NCBI RefSeq assembly: GCF_024170505.1
Contig: NZ_JALJYG010000002.1
Coordinates: 162,632 to 226,631, forward strand
Length of the DNA stretch: 64,000 bases
DNA from: Methanocalculus alkaliphilus
GTDB lineage: Archaea; Halobacteriota; Methanomicrobia; Methanomicrobiales; Methanocorpusculaceae
Direction of reading: 5' to 3'
The translations under genes and the position numbers were made by a program. The notes below the pieces were generated by a model. The model was not told where the DNA came from, searched no databases, and saw only the letters and a list, made by a program, of their open reading frames with translations. Below are positions 8,712 through 18,139 of the stretch, one piece after another. Numbering within the stretch: the first letter of the stretch is position 1; every line of letters begins with the position of its first letter.

Positions 8712-9929
8712 ATGAAAGCTGAAGCATATAAAATCGCTGATGGTGTCTACTGGGTAGGCACCCTGGACTGGGATATTCGGACATACCACGGCTATACGCT
8801 CGATGGGACGTCATACAATGCGTACCTCATCTTCGGAGAGAAGACCGTGCTGATCGACAACGTCTACCCCGGCCAGTCTGCACAGATGTGGGGGAGAATC
8901 CGGGATGCATGTGCTGCAGAGGGGAGGGATGAAACGATCGATATTATCATCCAGAATCATGCCGAAAAGGACCATTCCGGTGCCCTCCCTGAGATTCACA
9001 GGCGTTTCCCCGAGGCAGTAATCTATTGCACCGGGATCTGCGAGAAGGCACTCCATCGCCATTACCCATCGCTTAAGGATGCAGTATTTCATCACATCAC
9101 AACCGGAGATACCCTTGATATCGGTGGGAAGACCCTTGCATTTGTCCAGGCTCCCCTCCTCCACTGGCCCGACTCGATGTTCACCCTCTATGCCGAGGAA
9201 GGGATCCTCTTTCCAAACGATGCATTCAGTCAGCACCTCTGCTGCACCGGAAGACTTGATACGGAGATCCCCGACCACACCCTGATGGATGCGGCACAGA
9301 AGTTCTATGCCAACCTCATCGTCCCCCTGACACCCCTCTTTCTGAAGAAGGCAGATGAGCTGACGGGCCTCAACCTCCTCGCACAAGTGAAGATGATCGC
9401 ACCTGCCCATGGGCAGATCTGGACCGATCCCAAAAAGATCATCAACGCATATGTCGGATGGGCGACAGGCACCGCAATGAAGACGAAGGTGACGATCATC
9501 TACGATACGATGCATGGGTCCACACAGAAACTTGCCCATGCCCTTGCAGAAGGGGTGATGGCAGGGGGTGCGGATGTGAAGATCTTCAATCTCCACCAGG
9601 ATGAGCGATCAGAGATCGTCAAGGATATTCTCGAGTCAAAAGCGATCATGGTCGGTGTTCCGGCGATCAATGATATGCCGTATCCGAGCATCGGCGATCT
9701 CCTCTATTATCTCAAGGGTCTTCGTTTCGATCGTACAGGCGAGCGGTTCGCACTCACCTTCGGCTCGATGGGGGGCCGGGGAGGTGCGGCAGCAATGGTG
9801 GCAGATGAACTGAAGAACTCAGGGTTTACGGTCACCGAGACGATGGAGGTCCAGTTCGTCCCCGATGGCGACGAACTTGATCAGGCGTTTGAAGCAGGGA
9901 AGAAGATGGCTGAAAGGATAACCGCCTGA
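8712..9929 (+). CDS. fprA: F420H2 oxidase FprA (A-type flavodiiron protein)
   Basis: A 405-residue cytoplasmic enzyme that reduces O2 to water with electrons from coenzyme F420H2, protecting methanogens from oxygen. The N-terminal beta-lactamase-like domain has the full diiron ligand set: His83, Glu85, Asp87 and His88 in [10 protein letters not shown], His151 in LLHWPDSMF, Asp170 in FPNDAF and His233 in PAHGQIW. From about residue 258 a flavodoxin domain follows ([14 protein letters not shown] binds FMN phosphate). There is no rubredoxin domain, which fits direct use of F420H2. Length and motifs are typical of methanogen FprA. Confidence 0.95.
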   Translation: MKAEAYKIADGVYWVGTLDWDIRTYHGYTLDGTSYNAYLIFGEKTVLIDNVYPGQSAQMWGRIRDACAAEGRDETIDIIIQNHAEKDHSGALPEIHRRFPEAVIYCTGICEKALHRHYPSLKDAVFHHITTGDTLDIGGKTLAFVQAPLLHWPDSMFTLYAEEGILFPNDAFSQHLCCTGRLDTEIPDHTLMDAAQKFYANLIVPLTPLFLKKADELTGLNLLAQVKMIAPAHGQIWTDPKKIINAYVGWATGTAMKTKVTIIYDTMHGSTQKLAHALAEGVMAGGADVKIFNLHQDERSEIVKDILESKAIMVGVPAINDMPYPSIGDLLYYLKGLRFDRTGERFALTFGSMGGRGGAAAMVADELKNSGFTVTETMEVQFVPDGDELDQAFEAGKKMAERITA

Positions 9930-9942
9930 GCCCCATCAGGCC

Positions 9943-9957
9943 GGGATCCCTGATCCC
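9943..9957 (+). terminator. Hairpin after fprA
   Basis: GGGATC-CCT-GATCCC can form a six-base-pair stem 13 bases after the fprA stop. There is no clear T-run directly after it, so it may be an mRNA 3' end stabiliser rather than a terminator. Confidence 0.3.
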
Positions 9958-10059
9958 CTGCTATACAGTCATACGGCGTATCCAGGTGGTTTTATCGCCA
10001 AAATACCCTCTTTTATCAACTATTCGTATTCAAAAGGATCAAATCCAGAGAAATACCAG

Positions 10060-10073
10060 TCGTATACATACGA
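10060..10073. promoter_or_regulatory. Palindrome TCGTATACATACGA upstream of the DHPS-like gene
   Basis: A perfect inverted repeat, TCGTA-N4-TACGA, lies 57 bases before the next gene, and another TTCGTA occurs at 10023. The same core occurs as half-sites before fprA. It resembles the TTCGTA-N4-TACGAA MsvR box as I recall it. The remainder of the 200-base gap shows no gene. Confidence 0.4.
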
Positions 10074-10129
10074 TCCCAGCCAAAGACCAATTCGCCATCT
10101 TGATGTAGGGTTGGGTCAACCAATCACCC

Positions 10130-11554
10130 ATGCGGATCCTCCTTATTACCGGCACCCAGACTGAGGACCTGGTCAGAAGGGCTGCCAGCGAGTCCGGCCA
10201 TGACTGTGTTGTGGAGGTCATCGGCGAGGTGGCATCGTTCATCTCTCCCAGGCATCTCATCGACCTGATCCAGAGCTCGCATTATGATCAGGTGATAGTC
10301 TCCGGAATGTGTACTGCAGATTTCTCCGGAGTTGAGAAGGAGACAGGGGTTCCGGTCTTCCTCGGTCCCCGGCATGCGAGCGATCTGGCAATGATCCTGC
10401 CGGGGGTCGGCCAGATACAACTCTCACGCACCATACCGGCAGATGATCTCATCGCGGGAATGAAGAGGGAGCGTGCTCTTGAGCGGCTTGCTGAGATCGA
10501 AGAGGAGGCCGATCCTGCCTTTCTCATCAGGGGGCAGAAGATCGGTGGCAGCAGCAGGATGAAGGTCTGTGCGGAGATAATGGATGCCCATCGCCATCCG
10601 GATCTCAGGGTCGCGGTTGCCGGACTCTTCGCATCAGGCGCTGACATCGTTGATCTCGGTTTTGGATTTGATGCCACCCCGGAGGATCTCCGGAGAGTGT
10701 TCAATGATCTTGAAGGGATCGATGGACCGCTTGCAGTTGACACACAGGATCCGGATCTGATCAGGGCCGCCCTGGAGAGAGCTGATCTCATCCTCTCCCT
10801 CCAGGAAGCAAATATCCCGATCATCGGATCTGCGGTGGCTGACGCCGGGGTTGCGGCAGTCATCGTTCCCGGAGAGGCCGGGCTTGCTGCAAATATTGCT
10901 GCCGCCGAGGCCTGCGGCATCTCCTGCCTCATTACCGATCCCCTCCTCCCCCCTGCCGGTTCGGGGCTCATCAGGGCACTTGCAGGGTATGCTTCGGCAG
11001 GTACCGATCACCCCCTCTTCTTCGGTGCAGGAAATGTGGTAGAACTCCTGGATGCGGATTCCCCGGGGGCAAACGCCCTCCTCGCGGCGATGGCAAAGGA
11101 GGTTGGTGCCGCAGTCATCTTCTCAAGCGAGCACTCGGACAAGACGAAGGGGTCGGTTCGGGAGATGCGGCGGGCCACGATGATGATGGCACTGATGGAT
11201 GAAAGGCCGTACCCGAAGGATCTCGGCATTGATCTCTTTGTCATCAAGGAGAAGCGGCGGCGGCATGAACCTCCAATCCGGTATGATACCCTGATTCAGC
11301 CGGAAAAGCAGGAGAGGAAGCTCATCTATGACCCATGCGGAAATTTCCGGATTGGCATCGATGAGGGAGAGATCATTGCCGAAAAAGGCGGCAGTGCGAT
11401 CCGGGCCCGTGACTGGGCTTCCATATACCACGAGATTGAGGCCAGAGGGTGGGTCTCCCGGATGGATCATGCCGCCTACCTTGGAAAAGAGCTCTATAAA
11501 GCAGAGCTTGCCATCCGTTTTAACCGCAGTTTTGAACAGGATGGCAGATTCTGA
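10130..11554 (+). CDS. Dihydropteroate synthase-related protein (methanogen type)
   Basis: A 474-residue protein of the family typified by a Methanocaldococcus DHPS-related protein. The middle part (about residues 145-345) is a pterin-binding TIM barrel, with DLGFGFDATPEDL and FGAGNVVELLDADSPGAN in place of classical folP motifs; the N-terminal 140 residues are an additional Rossmann-like domain and the C-terminus a small extra domain. Proteins of this family are thought to act in tetrahydromethanopterin synthesis, joining a pterin to an aminobenzoate-derived arylamine; exact substrate cannot be read from sequence. The ATG has no obvious ribosome-binding site. Confidence 0.75.
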   Translation: MRILLITGTQTEDLVRRAASESGHDCVVEVIGEVASFISPRHLIDLIQSSHYDQVIVSGMCTADFSGVEKETGVPVFLGPRHASDLAMILPGVGQIQLSRTIPADDLIAGMKRERALERLAEIEEEADPAFLIRGQKIGGSSRMKVCAEIMDAHRHPDLRVAVAGLFASGADIVDLGFGFDATPEDLRRVFNDLEGIDGPLAVDTQDPDLIRAALERADLILSLQEANIPIIGSAVADAGVAAVIVPGEAGLAANIAAAEACGISCLITDPLLPPAGSGLIRALAGYASAGTDHPLFFGAGNVVELLDADSPGANALLAAMAKEVGAAVIFSSEHSDKTKGSVREMRRATMMMALMDERPYPKDLGIDLFVIKEKRRRHEPPIRYDTLIQPEKQERKLIYDPCGNFRIGIDEGEIIAEKGGSAIRARDWASIYHEIEARGWVSRMDHAAYLGKELYKAELAIRFNRSFEQDGRF

Positions 11555-11561
11555 TCAATAC

Positions 11562-11915
11562 TCAAAAGAGGCCGTACCAGATGATAAACGCAGAGACGAT
11601 CAAAATGATCAGGACGATGATGAGGGCTTTTGAGAGGCAGGTGGTGCAGGAGCCGCCTGTCATCTGACCGATCTTTTTTGCTGAACAGAACCGGCAGCTC
11701 TGCACCCTCTCCATACGGGGATGAAGCTTCTGGTAAATGGATCGAATCTTCTCCTCCCTGTTCTCCGAGGCTCTGATACGGTTCCATTCCTCTTCGGAGA
11801 GCCCGATGAAGAGGTCACAGGTCCCGCATTTGATCCAGATCTCATTATCAGATGGCCGCTCTGCAACAACGGTCATCTCCCCACACTGTGGACAGTGCAG
11901 ACCCGATAGTACCAT
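11562..11915 (-). CDS. Zinc-ribbon protein with C-terminal membrane anchor
   Basis: A 117-residue protein of unknown function. It contains three Cys pairs: CPQC (residues 8-11), CGTC (30-33) and CRFC (73-76), with a further CTTC near residue 90, so it likely binds two zinc ions. A hydrophobic helix at the extreme C-terminus (about 97-116) would tether it to the membrane with the zinc domains inside the cell. A TATA-like element centred 27 bases before the ATG suggests a leaderless transcript. It converges on the DHPS-like gene with seven bases between them. Confidence 0.65.
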   Translation of the reverse strand: MVLSGLHCPQCGEMTVVAERPSDNEIWIKCGTCDLFIGLSEEEWNRIRASENREEKIRSIYQKLHPRMERVQSCRFCSAKKIGQMTGGSCTTCLSKALIIVLIILIVSAFIIWYGLF

Positions 11916-11937
11916 GGGAATTACATAGCAGGTCAGC

Positions 11938-11946
11938 TATAAATAG
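11938..11946 (-). promoter_or_regulatory. TATA box for the zinc-ribbon gene (leaderless)
   Basis: TATTTATAG on the minus strand sits about 27 bases from the ATG at 11915, the distance expected when transcription starts at or next to the start codon. Confidence 0.4.
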
Positions 11947-12040
11947 ATGTTTCAGGACGGGTTCACCAGGAGTCCGGAACAGGTACCAGGCTACACCAAC
12001 TGTTTTATAGCATCTCCTGAGCATTATACCCTGAGACGGA

Positions 12041-12940
12041 ATGATTAAGGATAAATATATTGAAAAACTCCTCGTCAAGCCCGGTAAGAGTGTGAAGATC
12101 AAAGACTTCTATACCGGATGGGCACAGGACGATGTCCTGAAAGAGCGGGGCAAGAATAATGTCAAGGCACGGGCCCTTGAGATCCTTGAAGAGAATCGCA
12201 CCGCACTCGCAAGCGCCCAGGAACTTCTCTGGGCAGACAATCGTTACTCGATCCTCATTATTCTTCAGGGTATGGATACTGCCGGAAAGGACGGAACGAT
12301 CAAGCATGTTATGTCAGGTGTCAATCCACAGGGGTGCCGTGTCACGAGCTTTGGGGTACCAACAAAATATGAACTTGACCACTCCTTCCTCTGGCGTTTC
12401 TGGAAGGCGATGCCACGCAGGGGAGAGATCGGGATCTTTAACAGATCCTATTATGAGGATGTGCTCGTCCCCAGGGTTCACCCAGGAATCATACGTGATC
12501 AACGACTTCCTGTTGTTGAACCGGATGAAGGGTTCTGGAATACCAGATACGAGGATATCCGGGCATTTGAGAGGCATCTGATCGCAAACGGAACGATCAT
12601 TCTGAAGTTCTTCCTGAATATCTCAAAAGATGAACAGAAAGAGCGACTCCTCTCCCGGTTGAAGAACGAAGAGAAGAACTGGAAGTTCTCCCTCTCCGAT
12701 CTGAGCGAGCGGAAGCGATGGGATGATTATCATAAAGCATATGAAGAGGCATTCTTCCAGACGAGCACAAAGGACGCCCCCTGGTACATCATCCCGGCCG
12801 ATTACAAGTGGGCAGCACGAACACTTGTGGCGGATCTCATCGTCAAGGGGATCACCCAGCTCGACCTCAGGTATCCAACGACGACAGATGAGATGAAGCA
12901 GGAACTGAAGAAGGCACGGGAAAGTCTGGAGAACGAGTAG
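12041..12940 (+). CDS. ppk2: Polyphosphate kinase 2 family protein
   Basis: A 299-residue cytoplasmic kinase of the PPK2 family, which moves phosphate between polyphosphate and nucleotides. The Walker A-type loop GMDTAGKDGTIKHV (about residues 77-90) and the lid/Walker B region GIFNRSYYEDVLVPRVHP (131-148) are clear, as is the SDLSERKRWDDY block near residue 225 and the closing WYIIPADYKW block. Class I PPK2 enzymes of this length mainly make ATP or GTP from NDP and polyphosphate, class II and III differ in substrate; the class is not certain from motifs alone. A TATA-like TTTTATAG lies at 12003-12010. Confidence 0.9.
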   Translation: MIKDKYIEKLLVKPGKSVKIKDFYTGWAQDDVLKERGKNNVKARALEILEENRTALASAQELLWADNRYSILIILQGMDTAGKDGTIKHVMSGVNPQGCRVTSFGVPTKYELDHSFLWRFWKAMPRRGEIGIFNRSYYEDVLVPRVHPGIIRDQRLPVVEPDEGFWNTRYEDIRAFERHLIANGTIILKFFLNISKDEQKERLLSRLKNEEKNWKFSLSDLSERKRWDDYHKAYEEAFFQTSTKDAPWYIIPADYKWAARTLVADLIVKGITQLDLRYPTTTDEMKQELKKARESLENE

Positions 12941-13063
12941 ATCGTTTGCGCTGGAGACTGGCGATATCTGAAGACGAAAAGCCAGCCGTTCTGATGGAAT
13001 CATCCCCGGAAGAGGGCAGGGATGATTTATATACCATATTATCCAAAATCACCCTGATTCATT

Positions 13064-13768
13064 ATGTCTATCAGCACAATTGCATCCGAATCGTTCTCCT
13101 ATGCCCAGGAGGCTGTCTGGGGAAAGTGGAAGCAGTGGATATTGCTTGTCATCGCCTACCTGATAACAAGCATCACACTCTATCTTGTACCGGTCTTCAA
13201 TGGATATCTCGTCTCTGTCCTCTCAGGGAAAGAGCCGGCACCAGAGGTGGATGACTGGGGGAAGCTCTTTGTCGATGGCTGGAAGCTGAACATCGTCGCC
13301 CTCATCTACATGATCCCGATAATCCTCATCCTGGTGATCTTCGGTGCAGCAACGCTGCCGTTCATCATCGCCGGTGCCGCAATGGGCGAGATGACCGGTG
13401 TTGTTCCGGATGAGTTCATCCTTGGAGCAATCGCCGAGCTGCTTGCCGGTCTGCTTGTGGCCTTTGTTGTTGCGATCATCATCTCATTCATCGCATACAC
13501 CGGTGTCGTCAGGTTTGCTAAAACCGGTAATATCATGGAGGCATTCAATTTTAGCGCGATCTTTGAGCATATTGGAAAGATCGGGTGGGTTGACTACATC
13601 ATCACCATTATCGTTCTCTGGATCATCATCGCAGTCTTGGCCTTTATCATCGGGGCATTGTCGGCAATTCCCGTGCTCGGATGGCTCATTGCCCTCTTCC
13701 TCGGCCCGCCACTCTCACTCTTTACATGGCGTTATGTGACGATGCTCTATCAGAGCGTCCCTGCATAG
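13064..13768 (+). CDS. DUF4013-family membrane protein
   Basis: A 234-residue polytopic membrane protein with about six hydrophobic segments and the DUF4013-like pattern of glycine-rich central helices (GWKLNIVALIYMIPI near residue 70). The function of DUF4013 proteins, which are common in archaea, is unknown. A TATA-like TTTATATA lies at about 13025-13032, 35 bases before the ATG. The gene overlaps the convergent methyltransferase-like gene by 19 bases at their 3' ends. Confidence 0.7.
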   Translation: MSISTIASESFSYAQEAVWGKWKQWILLVIAYLITSITLYLVPVFNGYLVSVLSGKEPAPEVDDWGKLFVDGWKLNIVALIYMIPIILILVIFGAATLPFIIAGAAMGEMTGVVPDEFILGAIAELLAGLLVAFVVAIIISFIAYTGVVRFAKTGNIMEAFNFSAIFEHIGKIGWVDYIITIIVLWIIIAVLAFIIGALSAIPVLGWLIALFLGPPLSLFTWRYVTMLYQSVPA

Positions 13769-14574
13769 AGAGAACCCGAACTCTCTTTTTTCTCTGGCCC
13801 CTCATCCATCCTGAGAGCCGCGACAACTCCTGGGGATCGGGCTCCGTTCTTTAGCATAATACCACAGTGCTTTGATCCGGAGAGAAGCTTTCGCAGTTCT
13901 GCATCATCGATCTCGATCCCGTCATGGCCGCTCCGATAGACTATCTCGTACCCGAGATCGTCGAGCCTGTCGAGTACCCAGAATGCATCCTCGGTGAAAT
14001 GGATTGGGTGGATCTCAACGATGATGACCCGTGGACGCATCCGAAGATCCCGCAGGATAGCAACTTCAGCCCCTTCACAATCGAGTTCAAGGACATCACA
14101 TGATGGGAGGTCACGGGGATGGATACGGGACGCGGAGGTGGTATCACCTCCATAGACATCGATATGCGGTCCGACGAGGGCATGATGAACCGTGCAGATG
14201 GATGAGAGCCCGTCTGACTGTATCCTCTCTGCTATCTCCCGGCAGGCTCGATCCCCAGCCTCATATATCACCACTGAGCCGTTCGTCCCGGTAATCCTTC
14301 CTGCTGTAACTGCAGTAACACCGTCTCCCCCTCCGACAATAACGATCTGATCGCCGGGAGAGGTCAGTCGTTCGTGTGCAACCATGATCCCCTTCTCAGG
14401 AATGCAGTATTGAGAGAGATACCGGTAGGTGCCACAGACGATATCCTTGAGATCATGGTGCCGGCATATGGCTCGGGCCTGTTGCAGAAGACGCATTGTT
14501 TTGTTCGTAATGGATCGTTGGAGAGAGGTAGTCCCCGTCTTCAGAAATAATTTGTTGTATTCCGTCACTGGCAA
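13750..14574 (-). CDS. FkbM-like SAM-dependent methyltransferase
   Basis: A 274-residue Rossmann-fold methyltransferase. The SAM-binding loop is IVIVGGGDGVTAVTA (about residues 76-90) followed by the acidic strand end VVIYEAGD, and the later block DVLELDCEGAEVAIL is characteristic of FkbM-type enzymes (D-x-E-G-x-E). The substrate cannot be told; FkbM-like enzymes often methylate sugars or lipids. It begins immediately after the MFS transporter stop with a TTG (alternatives GTG at 14568 or ATG at 14496), so the two likely form an operon. The start is uncertain. Confidence 0.7.
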   Translation of the reverse strand: MPVTEYNKLFLKTGTTSLQRSITNKTMRLLQQARAICRHHDLKDIVCGTYRYLSQYCIPEKGIMVAHERLTSPGDQIVIVGGGDGVTAVTAGRITGTNGSVVIYEAGDRACREIAERIQSDGLSSICTVHHALVGPHIDVYGGDTTSASRIHPRDLPSCDVLELDCEGAEVAILRDLRMRPRVIIVEIHPIHFTEDAFWVLDRLDDLGYEIVYRSGHDGIEIDDAELRKLLSGSKHCGIMLKNGARSPGVVAALRMDEGPEKKESSGSLYAGTL

Positions 14575-14576
14575 TC

Positions 14577-15920
14577 CTATGGAAGATATCGCCTGATAAC
14601 GGCAGACTGGAAGAGGATGGCGGCTGAGACGGCAAGGACGACGAGGAATATCACCGTGAACGCCGCTTCTCCCGGGTATAGTGTGAGTGCCGCACCGGCA
14701 ACGATGGGACCAAGGGCACCTCCGATGCTCTGGATGGTGTGGAGGAACGCACTTGCGGTAGCGGTCTGGCCGGGGGGTGCTGAAGCGAGGGCGATCATGT
14801 TATCGATGGTCAGGAGGATCGACATGCCTGCTGAGAAACTCATCCAGATTGCGACAAGCAGAAGTGGCGTCAGCTCGAAGAGGAAGAAGATCCCGCTGCC
14901 GATGAGAAGCGTGATGCTGCCGATGAGAAACGGCAAAACAACTCCTTTTTTTGTGACCAGGTACCCCGCAAGAGGGCCTGAGACCATATCGGTGAGAGAT
15001 CCGGGCATCAGAAGAATACCCACAAAGATGATCGGGAGAGCAAGTCCGGCAGGCTGTGAGATGATATAGGGCATCAGCTGAAGGAGCATGAAGAAGGCAA
15101 AGACGACGAGGAACGCATTGATCGTAATCGCAGGAAACGGTGCTTCCCGGATCATTTCGAGATCAATGAGCGGATCCGGAGTCTGTTTCTCATGGCGGAG
15201 GAAGAGGATCAGAAGGAGGAGCGAAAGGAGAAACCCTCCCCAGACGAGCGGATTTCTCATCCCGGTGAGACCACCCTGTGTCAGTGCGATCATCCCGGTG
15301 AGGATCGAGGCAGCAAAGAGTCCCATCCCGATCAGATCGATCTTCCCCTCCCGGAGGATGCCATGTCGGGGGAGGATGAACCATGCGGCGATGATGATGA
15401 GCAGAACCACGGGGATCATCAGCTGGAAGCAGGCACGCCACCCGATATGTTCGATGATGAATGCTCCAAACATGATCCCAAGGAAGCTCCCCGCCCCATA
15501 GGTGGCAGCAAGCACGCCAATTCCGGTTGCCACCCATTCCGGCGGGGTCTCCTCAGCAACGAGTGCATACGCAAGAGGGGCGATGGCAAGGCCGACCCCC
15601 TGAAGCATCCGTGACAGAAGGAGGGTCATCATATCCGGGGCATATCCACCAAGGACGATTCCTGCTCCATAGACACCCAGGCAGGCAAGGATGACACGGC
15701 GCTTCCCTATGATATCACCAAGCGATCCGATGGCAAGAAGGATGACGGCACCAACGAGCATCACCGTCGGGAGGATCCATGCGATGATAACCGATGCAAC
15801 GCCAAACTCCGCCTCTATCGCAGGGAACCCGGCGATGATCATCGCTTCAGTCGCCATCACTGTCGCTATGATGACGCCAAGAAGGGCGAGGAGGTAATGG
15901 TAGCGTTGCAGACCAGACAT
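14577..15920 (-). CDS. MFS transporter, drug-efflux (DHA2-like) type
   Basis: A polytopic major facilitator with about 14 helices. The MFS loop-2 motif GSLGDIIGKRRVIL (G-x-L-x-D-x-x-G-R/K-R/K) and motif C-like GAGSFLGIMFGAFI in TM5 identify a proton-driven exporter, of the DHA2 group as judged by 14 segments. The substrate is unknown. I prefer the ATG at 15920, with a short hydrophilic N-terminus; an ATG at 15950 would leave only eight bases to the divergent methyltransferase. It shares an operon with the FkbM-like gene downstream. Confidence 0.82.
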   Translation of the reverse strand: MSGLQRYHYLLALLGVIIATVMATEAMIIAGFPAIEAEFGVASVIIAWILPTVMLVGAVILLAIGSLGDIIGKRRVILACLGVYGAGIVLGGYAPDMMTLLLSRMLQGVGLAIAPLAYALVAEETPPEWVATGIGVLAATYGAGSFLGIMFGAFIIEHIGWRACFQLMIPVVLLIIIAAWFILPRHGILREGKIDLIGMGLFAASILTGMIALTQGGLTGMRNPLVWGGFLLSLLLLILFLRHEKQTPDPLIDLEMIREAPFPAITINAFLVVFAFFMLLQLMPYIISQPAGLALPIIFVGILLMPGSLTDMVSGPLAGYLVTKKGVVLPFLIGSITLLIGSGIFFLFELTPLLLVAIWMSFSAGMSILLTIDNMIALASAPPGQTATASAFLHTIQSIGGALGPIVAGAALTLYPGEAAFTVIFLVVLAVSAAILFQSAVIRRYLP

Positions 15921-15958
15921 AAGAAGGATCATATCATCCCGCAGCGCCATGAATCTAT

Positions 15959-16576
15959 ATGGGCAGACTCGATCCCGGGATCCTCAGGGAGGCATGGAAC
16001 ACCGATTACCGGAAGAGGGGCGCACTCTACGGGGGGGTCCCATTCCAACTGCCCGACCTCCCGCCAAAGACCCGTATCCTCGATCTTGGATGCGGGAATG
16101 GGAAACACCTTCCGGCGATGGAGGGGAGAGGCTGGGCGATCACCGGTCTCGATGCAGCAGAGGAGGCGGTCAGACTCTGCAGAAGACGAAATGTGGATCT
16201 CATCGTCGGGGATGGCTGTCATCTCCCCTTCAGGGAGGGGATATTTGGCGCAGTCATCGGAATCCATATCCTCGGTCATCTGACGGTACAAGGCCGGCCG
16301 CTCATGCTGGGGGAAGTTCAACGCGTTCTGGAAGCAGGTGGGGCATTTCACTGCACAGTTTTTTCGAGGAACGATATGCGGTGCGGGAAAGGTGAGGAGG
16401 TTGAACCCTTCACCTTCCTGCGCCAGGGTATTATCACCCACTACTTCACCGAAGAAGAGCTCAGAACTCTTGGAGAACCCTTTGAGGAGATTCGGATCAC
16501 CAGGGAGAGCCATCAGGTGCGGCTTTCCGGGGAGTGCCATACACGGGAGTATCTCCATGCTGTCTTCAGCAGATGA
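15959..16576 (+). CDS. Class I SAM-dependent methyltransferase
   Basis: A 205-residue Rossmann-fold methyltransferase of the Methyltransf_11/25 group. Motif I is ILDLGCGNGKHLPA (about residues 40-53), followed by ITGLDAAEEAV (motif II acidic residue binding the SAM ribose) and DLIVGDGCHLPF. The substrate is unknown. The gene is divergent from the MFS exporter, and its 3' end overlaps the convergent beta-CASP hydrolase by 11 bases. Domain assignment is firm, biological role is not. Confidence 0.82.
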   Translation: MGRLDPGILREAWNTDYRKRGALYGGVPFQLPDLPPKTRILDLGCGNGKHLPAMEGRGWAITGLDAAEEAVRLCRRRNVDLIVGDGCHLPFREGIFGAVIGIHILGHLTVQGRPLMLGEVQRVLEAGGAFHCTVFSRNDMRCGKGEEVEPFTFLRQGIITHYFTEEELRTLGEPFEEIRITRESHQVRLSGECHTREYLHAVFSR

Positions 16577-18068
16577 TCGCTTCCCCGGTCTCCGGAATAA
16601 CAACCTGCTCCCATCGTTTTGAAAACCATTCCGGGGCGGTTGTATGGACCGGAATGATCAGATCGGGATCGATCCTGTCAACGATAGCCTCGAGATCACC
16701 GGGAGAGGCATGCCCGGATGCGTGGAACCCGGATGAACCGGGTGATCTGCCGGGGAGACCATGGCACCTGATTCCGAAGCGGTCGAGCCACTGATGGAGA
16801 CGGGCCGCATCAAGAGCCATCTCCTCATTGAAGGCTTCGCATGTCGAATAGATATAGGTCCCGCCCTCTGGATCGATATCCGGGAGTGCAACGAGATCAT
16901 ACAGTGAGAAGCAGAGAATGTAGCCGCCGGGATCCCGCTTCACCTCTTCTGAAGAGACCGGGGAAATATGCTCAGATAACCCCTTCTTCCATCCAGCCAT
17001 ACGGGGATCGGAAAATCCCCCATGCATCATAAGCGAGGGGAGAAGGTTCAAGTGGCCGCAGGCTGCCATTGCCTGGAGGAGATAGGCATCCTTTGCTGTA
17101 ACGACAAGCTGCCGTCCGCATCTCTCTGCGATCTCCTGAAATATCGCCAGCCTCTCGATATTCCGCGGAGAGAAGTCTGCAATAACCAGTCCATTCTCTT
17201 CTGCGACAACTGCCCGGCAGTTCCAGGCAACCTCCTCCTCCGAGACCTCTGAATACGAAGGCTCTTCTTCACGTGAGAGCCGGGTCCCTTCGATGATGAG
17301 GGTTCCCATGGCCCTTGCAGCATCCACAAACCGTGATGTGCCGGTATTCTCCCTGCCATGCGTCCTGATGTCCCCTGTATAGGCGATGGAGAGATCGCCA
17401 CCCAGAAGAAACCCGGTTGCCCCGGGGATGGAGTGATCAACCGGACAGGCGTCGATGGAGAACGGAATCTTCGATTCATCCAAAGCTGAGACGGATGCAG
17501 TGATGGTGGCTCCCTTCCCCTGTGGGATGGTTGATATGAGGGAACTGAAGGAGTCGGTCATTGCATCTGTGACGATGAGATCGCGCCCGATGGCCTCCTT
17601 TCTCCCGGATATAAGGGTCCGTTCATCATGGGGGATCCGCTCTTTTGTGTAGATACAGTCAGAACCCATCCTGGCAGGTCCGGAGTCCTGCATCGCCTTG
17701 ATGAGACCAAGGGTGGTTCCTGATGCCACAAGAGGAATTGCTGTATCAAGCATCCCGGCAAGGCCGACATGATCCATATGTGCATGAGAGAGGAGAAGGG
17801 CATCAATTGGGATCTCCGGCATCCCGTTCAGGGTGAGATCTGCCGGGGTGAGATCCTGCCGATAATTTGCAATTGGCGGGAGGAGGCCGAGATGGAGATA
17901 GTCATAGATTCCCCGGCCGCTCCTTGGGGTTAAGAAATCCCCATAGAATCGTGAGTATATTGAGAAGTCGATACCAAAGTCGAGGAGGAGACCGTATGAT
18001 CCCTCCCTGATATGAATCTTGTTCCCACCAATGGAACCGGCCCCTCCAAAGATCGTCACCTGCGCCAT
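16566..18068 (-). CDS. RNase J-like beta-CASP metallo-hydrolase
   Basis: A 500-residue metallo-beta-lactamase-fold protein. The zinc motif LSHAHMDHVGL (His95, His97, Asp99, His100) is intact. The C-terminal region carries FHASGHASPGDLE followed by IIPVHTTAPEWF, which correspond to the beta-CASP motifs of RNase J (SGH and PVH). The N-terminal start with IFGGAGSIGGNKIHI is like the RNase J GG-x-x-E-I-G region, but the usual glutamate is replaced. It could be a ribonuclease acting in RNA decay or an archaeal paralogue of unknown substrate. It is encoded just downstream of the PP2C phosphatase gene. Confidence 0.78.
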   Translation of the reverse strand: MAQVTIFGGAGSIGGNKIHIREGSYGLLLDFGIDFSIYSRFYGDFLTPRSGRGIYDYLHLGLLPPIANYRQDLTPADLTLNGMPEIPIDALLLSHAHMDHVGLAGMLDTAIPLVASGTTLGLIKAMQDSGPARMGSDCIYTKERIPHDERTLISGRKEAIGRDLIVTDAMTDSFSSLISTIPQGKGATITASVSALDESKIPFSIDACPVDHSIPGATGFLLGGDLSIAYTGDIRTHGRENTGTSRFVDAARAMGTLIIEGTRLSREEEPSYSEVSEEEVAWNCRAVVAEENGLVIADFSPRNIERLAIFQEIAERCGRQLVVTAKDAYLLQAMAACGHLNLLPSLMMHGGFSDPRMAGWKKGLSEHISPVSSEEVKRDPGGYILCFSLYDLVALPDIDPEGGTYIYSTCEAFNEEMALDAARLHQWLDRFGIRCHGLPGRSPGSSGFHASGHASPGDLEAIVDRIDPDLIIPVHTTAPEWFSKRWEQVVIPETGEAIIC

Positions 18069-18139
18069 ACTACAGGATTGATCAACGATAAGAAAAAGTA
18101 TTCGAAGAGAGCGTATCTCTTCTGGGATCAGCAGCTCCC

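Noticed and set aside
8811..9596. 261-codon leftward frame inside fprA
   Set aside because: It is antisense to a gene with all flavodiiron metal ligands and shows no family pattern of its own.
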